This document shows, in pieces, positions 5,232 to 8,539 of a DNA stretch of 8,539 nt. The notes beneath the pieces were generated by a model. That model did no database searches and was not told the DNA's origin. It saw only the letters and a list, made by a program, of their open reading frames with translations. This DNA is from Deltaproteobacteria bacterium (GTDB lineage: Bacteria > Desulfobacterota > DSM-4660 > Desulfatiglandales > HGW-15): contig JAFGIC010000130.1 of NCBI GenBank assembly GCA_016929815.1, positions 1-8,539 on the forward strand, read 5' to 3'. Numbering within the stretch: position 1 is the stretch's first letter; each line of letters begins with the position of its first letter. The position numbers and the translations under genes are program-made.

Positions 5232-5783
5232 TCCTGCCCGCCGTAACCCGTGGGGCGAAGGAGGGTGCGCCTCGTTTTTAAGCCTTATCCCGTCATCTTC
5301 GATCAGGATAATCCTCTTTTTATACAGGCCCCCGATAACCATCTTATATGTCTTCTTGCTGACGCCGAAAAGTTCGGAGATAACCGCCGGGGAGCTTTTG
5401 TCAGTAACAGGAATAAATCCCCCTCCCCCCCTGAGCCTTTTAATGATCCTCTCCGATAGCGCATCAACCTTTTTATAACCCGGCTTGTAAAGAGAGAGAT
5501 CTATCTTTTTATCATCCCTGATCTTCTTTATAAAGCCTTCCACCTTCTGCCCCTTTTCCAGGGGTTGAAATACCTCATTTTTATAAAGGAAGCCCTCAAG
5601 CCTGTTATTAATAAGGGCCTTAAAGCCTTTATCCGTCTCCTGGCCTATTATCAACGACACCTTCCGTCCCTCACGGAGATCTTCATTAAACTTCTGCGGA
5701 GGCACGGCGCGCTTTTCATGGTCGGCAGGACGTCTCCGTTTTATAATGATCTCCGCCTTATCCGCGTTTGTGGTCCTCTTCAT
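5193..5783 (-). CDS. cvfB: Half-length CvfB-like RNA-binding protein (S1 domain plus winged helix)
   Basis: A 196-residue protein from ATG 5781-5783 with aaagga about 9 nt upstream and an in-frame stop before it. Residues 1-36 are basic and low in structure. Residues 37-98 are an S1-type OB fold (VSLIIGQETDKGFKALINN, then LYKNEVFQPL, ending KIDLSL). Residues 104-168 are the CvfB-type winged helix (GGGFIPVTDKSSP, then SELFGVSKKTYKMVIGGLY, ending IEDDGIRL). Full CvfB/YitL proteins are about 280-300 residues with further S1 domains in front; here only the C-terminal half is present. The tail 171-196, rich in Arg, Gly and Pro, comes from a repeat arm. The family binds RNA and affects gene regulation in Firmicutes; its role here is unknown. 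It has its own predicted promoter. Confidence 0.88.
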   Translation of the reverse strand: MKRTTNADKAEIIIKRRRPADHEKRAVPPQKFNEDLREGRKVSLIIGQETDKGFKALINNRLEGFLYKNEVFQPLEKGQKVEGFIKKIRDDKKIDLSLYKPGYKKVDALSERIIKRLRGGGGFIPVTDKSSPAVISELFGVSKKTYKMVIGGLYKKRIILIEDDGIRLKNEAHPPSPHGLRRAGGARRRAQDKNNE

Positions 5784-5806
5784 TTTCTTTATTCCTTTCA
5801 GACAGT

Positions 5807-5835
5807 ATTATTCATTAATCCGCGAAAACAATCAA
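5807..5835 (-). promoter_or_regulatory. Predicted sigma70-type promoter of the cvfB-like gene
   Basis: On the minus strand TTGATT (5835-5830) is followed after exactly 17 nt by AATAAT (5812-5807, 5 of 6 matches to the -10 consensus). The leader to the ATG at 5783 would be under 20 nt. Prediction by eye only. Confidence 0.45.
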
Positions 5836-5896
5836 ATACATTTCATAACAGATGACGGGTGAATTGGAAATCGCGTCTCGGGGAAATGAGATGGGA

Positions 5897-5940
5897 ATAA
5901 AAAACCAGCCCCAATAAAACAACAGTCGCCGGGGCTGGTT
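5897..5940 (-). terminator. Intrinsic terminator of the TonB-dependent receptor gene
   Basis: On the minus strand aaccagcccc (5940-5931) pairs perfectly with ggggctggtt (5912-5903) over a loop of 18 nt, followed by a T-run (down to about 5899). It starts 15 nt after the receptor stop codon. Confidence 0.85.
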
Positions 5941-5955
5941 AAGGATTATTTATTA

Positions 5956-8295
5956 TTAGAACCTGACAGTTAAAACGCCGCCATAGGTCCTGGGCGGTCC
6001 GATCATCATATCACTGGCATTGCCCATTATCATGATGCTCCGTTTAACGGCATAATTTTCCAGGTTTTTAACATAGCCTGAGAGTGTCCATTTACCGCTG
6101 TTGGGGGCATATACCATATTAAAATTGCTTATATGATAGGCCTCCTGTATAGTGTAATCGCCTATGTCATTCAATGTAACGGAAGCTACGCCTGTTGTAG
6201 CATCACGGCTTATTCCTGTAACCACATCAAGCATATACATATTATAGGATGTCTGGTATTTGGTATCAAAGCTCGGGGTCAATGTGCCGTAACTTCCCAT
6301 AGGGATAACATAGCTGAACCCGAGGTTCAGTGTCCAGTGCGGGGCGTATGTAAATTCCCTTCCGCTGTAATCCAGGTCATCAATGCCCAGTGCGTTGGTG
6401 ATATTGTTGAAATCAAAGAAGAGATCCGTAAACGTCTTTTTAAGGTACGATACTGAAAAATCCACCTTTAATCTCTGTGTGACCATCGTGTTGGTCGAGA
6501 TATCAATCCCATAGACCTTGGCATCACCGACCTGCTTGGCGTTCTGGTCCATTGACCTTCCGGTGTCAAGCGGTATATCAGTCCCGGGAGTAAATTCACC
6601 GTCGCCGTCAACATCGGTATATTCAAGCACACCATTGGCGGCCGTAACCGGCAAACCGGTCTGGGGGCTGACGCCTACATAGTCATCCGCCAGGGTATCC
6701 ACTCCTGTCGTTGCCAGGTAGTTTTTATACCAGTAATAATAGGCGGCAGCATTAACCTGCATCCTGTTCCCGAAGAACCTGTTCTTGGAGCCGACGGTGA
6801 GCGACTTGAGCTTTTCCGGGGGCAGCGGATCGCCGTTTTCGTCATAGGCCATTCCCTGAGTCCTGTAGCTGGTTGAAAAATCCGAATAAAGCATGGAATT
6901 TTCCGCCAGATCATACTCAATGCCCACCTTGAAGTCAGGGTCGCTGTACTGCATGTTGACGATCTCAGGCTGAGGATTTCCGTACTCGTCCATATTCCTC
7001 CCGCTTTCCAGGTTATAGGAATAGTTCGATTCGTCTGTATATCGCATGCCAGCTGTTGCACGGAACCTGTCCGTTACCGGGTATGTTACATTGCCGAAGA
7101 CCGCCTTGGACCTGTTGTTCTGATACCTGTCCGTATAGCTGTCAAGCTCCCCATTGTCAAGACGGGTTGAATCGCTATAGACCTGCTCCCATGAATGGTA
7201 ATAGGTAAGCCCGAAGATCCATGTAAAGGGGGCGTCAGGGCCTGATGTCATGCGCGCCTCCACGCTCTTCTCGTCTCCGAACATGTTTCTCCAGTTTGAG
7301 GTCTCATAGCTCCCGTCCCTGGAGGTCTGCACCGTTGTGTTCTCGCTGTCGCGCGGGGTGTAGGACGGCACTATTGCCAGCGACGCAAAACCCAGGTCCC
7401 AGTCTATGCGGCCTGAATACTTTTTATTGATCGAGTCCTCATTGGGTTTGCCCCCCTGCTCGCTCTGCTGTGCTATCCATGGATTATCCACGTCATCTTG
7501 GTCTATAAAAAGGTCAACACCGCCGAATCCCTGGCCTGCCGACTTCGAATATTCACCTATGAGCTGAAAGGAGAGATCCTCATTTGCCTGATACAGGGCC
7601 TTTAGGCGCACTGACTTGGTGTCCTCATCCTCTGCCCCGTTGCTTAGATATCCGTCTCTTTTACTCATGTTGGCGGCTACCCTCATAGCCAGCTTGCTCA
7701 TGACAGGAACATTTAATGAAAGCTGGCCATTCTTTAAATTATAATTGCCGCCTTCGAGTGTGACCGACCCCTCAAACTTGTCAAGCTTCGGGCTGGCGGT
7801 TATTACGTTTACTACACCACCAGGAGTAGATGAGGAATACATTGTACTCTGTGGCCCATAGAGGACCTCCACGCGCTCGATATCATAAAGGTTGTTTCCT
7901 GCCGCATTCCTCTGGGTAAAGGCCCCATCCATGTTTACGGCAACAGTCGGAGTGGATGCCTGCATCCCGCCGAAATTGTTCTGGTCATTGGCCATACCAC
8001 GGAGCGTTACCCTCATCCCGTCCACAGCCTTGTTGATTATTACGCTGGAGACCGTTGAAAGGATCTGGTCTATATCATTCTTGCCGATCTCCTTCAACGC
8101 CTCGCCTGAAATAACCTCCATGGCAATCGGGACCCTCTGCTGATTCTCTTCACGCTTCTGGGCCGTGACTGTGATCTCCTCGAGCGTGAATTCATCAGTT
8201 GCGGTTTCCTGGGCAAACAGAGCGGACGCGTCGCCAAGGGCAATAATGAATCCGATTGTTAATGTTAAAAGATAATAAAAATACCGTTTTTTCAT
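5956..8295 (-). CDS. TonB-dependent outer-membrane receptor
   Basis: A 779-residue outer-membrane protein. ATG 8293-8295 is chosen over an ORF start at 8442 because an aggagg site lies 6 nt upstream and a signal peptide (MKKRYF...ALFA, about 1-28) begins exactly there. A TonB box region, EEITVTAQKREE, spans 39-50. The plug domain (about 52-168) has VTLRGM, the VEVLYGPQSTMYSSSTPGG signature and VVNVIT. The rest is a 22-strand-type beta-barrel ending in the usual aromatic residue (GGVLTVRF). It takes up a large or scarce substrate with energy from TonB-ExbB-ExbD. The TonB box and plug resemble the IroN/FecA-like receptors common in sphingomonads and related bacteria, but no residue names the ligand; siderophore, corrinoid or oligosaccharide are all open. 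A predicted barrel loop holds D561-V-D-G-D-G, an EF-hand-like calcium motif. The gene is monocistronic in view, with its own terminator and a 5' region full of repeats. Confidence 0.95.
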   Translation of the reverse strand: MKKRYFYYLLTLTIGFIIALGDASALFAQETATDEFTLEEITVTAQKREENQQRVPIAMEVISGEALKEIGKNDIDQILSTVSSVIINKAVDGMRVTLRGMANDQNNFGGMQASTPTVAVNMDGAFTQRNAAGNNLYDIERVEVLYGPQSTMYSSSTPGGVVNVITASPKLDKFEGSVTLEGGNYNLKNGQLSLNVPVMSKLAMRVAANMSKRDGYLSNGAEDEDTKSVRLKALYQANEDLSFQLIGEYSKSAGQGFGGVDLFIDQDDVDNPWIAQQSEQGGKPNEDSINKKYSGRIDWDLGFASLAIVPSYTPRDSENTTVQTSRDGSYETSNWRNMFGDEKSVEARMTSGPDAPFTWIFGLTYYHSWEQVYSDSTRLDNGELDSYTDRYQNNRSKAVFGNVTYPVTDRFRATAGMRYTDESNYSYNLESGRNMDEYGNPQPEIVNMQYSDPDFKVGIEYDLAENSMLYSDFSTSYRTQGMAYDENGDPLPPEKLKSLTVGSKNRFFGNRMQVNAAAYYYWYKNYLATTGVDTLADDYVGVSPQTGLPVTAANGVLEYTDVDGDGEFTPGTDIPLDTGRSMDQNAKQVGDAKVYGIDISTNTMVTQRLKVDFSVSYLKKTFTDLFFDFNNITNALGIDDLDYSGREFTYAPHWTLNLGFSYVIPMGSYGTLTPSFDTKYQTSYNMYMLDVVTGISRDATTGVASVTLNDIGDYTIQEAYHISNFNMVYAPNSGKWTLSGYVKNLENYAVKRSIMIMGNASDMMIGPPRTYGGVLTVRF

Positions 8296-8328
8296 TGCTT
8301 TCCTCCTAGATAAATTGTCGTTTATGAT

Positions 8329-8360
8329 AAAGCCGACCAATCCGGCTTTCCCTAAAAGCC
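8329..8360 (-). promoter_or_regulatory. Two alternative hairpins in the receptor mRNA leader
   Basis: In the minus-strand RNA, ggcttt (8360-8355) can pair with aaagcc (8349-8344) over a 5-nt loop. The same aaagcc with its following g (8349-8343) can instead pair with cggcttt (8335-8329) over a 7-nt loop. The two folds exclude each other. Neither is followed by a U-tract and the aggagg site (8307-8302) is outside both, so a classical attenuator is not shown. Confidence 0.4.
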
Positions 8361-8427
8361 ATGGCATATAAGACGCCCGGCTGTCAGCCCTTGATTGCAT
8401 ATAGGTGCCTTGAATAATGGATTCTTC

Positions 8428-8440
8428 GCACATTATGTGC
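8428..8440. promoter_or_regulatory. Perfect 13-bp dyad, possible operator
   Basis: gcacat-t-atgtgc is a perfect inverted repeat with 6-bp arms and a 1-bp centre, lying 133-145 bp upstream of the receptor start. The size and symmetry suit a dimeric regulator. The regulator is unknown. Confidence 0.4.
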
Positions 8441-8539
8441 ATTTCATAGGACTATCATCACATTCGCCTCACATTGCCGCACACAATATTCTTTAATATT
8501 TTCTGTTGTTACGACCTGTTACACCTCTCTTACATATTA

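Larger units (their letters stand above)
8296..8539 (-). promoter_or_regulatory. Upstream region and leader of the receptor gene
   Basis: This 244-nt region has no convincing gene. It contains three short segments able to form two mutually exclusive hairpins (8329-8360), a 13-bp perfect dyad gcacattatgtgc (8428-8440), a pair of aatatt boxes 10 bp apart (8485-8500) and spaced TGTTAC-type direct repeats (8507-8533). The density of symmetric elements suggests regulated expression. I see no firm promoter and no riboswitch I recognise. Confidence 0.45.

Noticed and set aside
8296..8442. A 49-residue N-terminal extension of the receptor from an ATG at 8442.
   Set aside because: It would place a normal signal peptide in the middle of the protein. 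The aggagg site lies directly before the ATG at 8293-8295, and the extension covers leader hairpins and a palindrome.
1..8539. CRISPR arrays, tRNA or rRNA genes, insertion sequences, phage genes or a defence system.
   Set aside because: No regularly spaced repeats, cloverleaf-like sequence, transposase, integrase or recognisable defence protein was seen on either strand. The region looks like ordinary metabolic and envelope genes with small intergenic repeats.

Overview
The window looks like chromosomal DNA of an anaerobic Gram-negative bacterium, most likely a member of the Desulfobacterota (old Deltaproteobacteria) or a close relative. The basis is the mix of genes. It has a selenocysteine-containing HesB/IscA-type protein, a minimal SufC-SufB pair of the anaerobe/archaeal kind, a sodium-pumping biotin-dependent decarboxylase beta subunit with a free-standing biotin carrier, and a large outer-membrane TonB-dependent receptor. 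This is inference from gene content; there is no rRNA or marker gene to settle it.

Layout, left to right. (1) 3-389 (+) is the 3' end of an unrecognised gene whose product carries two copies of a 39-residue Cys-bearing repeat. (2) 394-498 is a large imperfect inverted repeat in a convergent gap. (3) 507-821 (-) is a HesB/IscA-like gene interrupted in frame by UGA at 720-722, at the family's conserved cysteine; it is best read as a 104-residue selenoprotein, with a candidate SECIS hairpin just after the UGA. (4) 1048-1260 (+) is a 70-residue biotin carrier protein, followed by a perfect 16-bp bidirectional terminator (1327-1364). (5) 1857-2999 and 1367-1822 (both -) form a two-gene operon: the Na+-translocating decarboxylase beta subunit, then a small protein with a signal peptide, an extracytoplasmic domain and an OadG-like C-terminal membrane helix. 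(6) 3179-3943 and 3922-5148 (+) are a translationally coupled SufC-like ATPase and SufB-like scaffold. (7) 5193-5783 (-) is a half-length CvfB-like S1/winged-helix protein whose C-terminal tail is encoded by one arm of a second inverted repeat (5170-5231). (8) 5956-8295 (-) is a 779-residue TonB-dependent receptor with its own terminator (5903-5940) and a 5' leader rich in dyad and direct repeats (8329-8533).

How they may work together. Two separate loci deal with iron-sulfur chemistry: the SufCB scaffold and the Sec-type HesB protein. The biotin carrier and the OadB-like pump are parts of one type of machine, which decarboxylates a carboxybiotin intermediate and exports Na+. They sit convergently on opposite strands, and the carboxyltransferase subunit is not in the window. 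The receptor imports an unidentified TonB-dependent substrate; nothing in the window names it.

The points most worth a second look are the UGA-interrupted HesB gene, the OadG-like protein with an added extracytoplasmic domain, the repeats at convergent gene ends (one of them read into a protein), and the mutually exclusive hairpins in the receptor leader.
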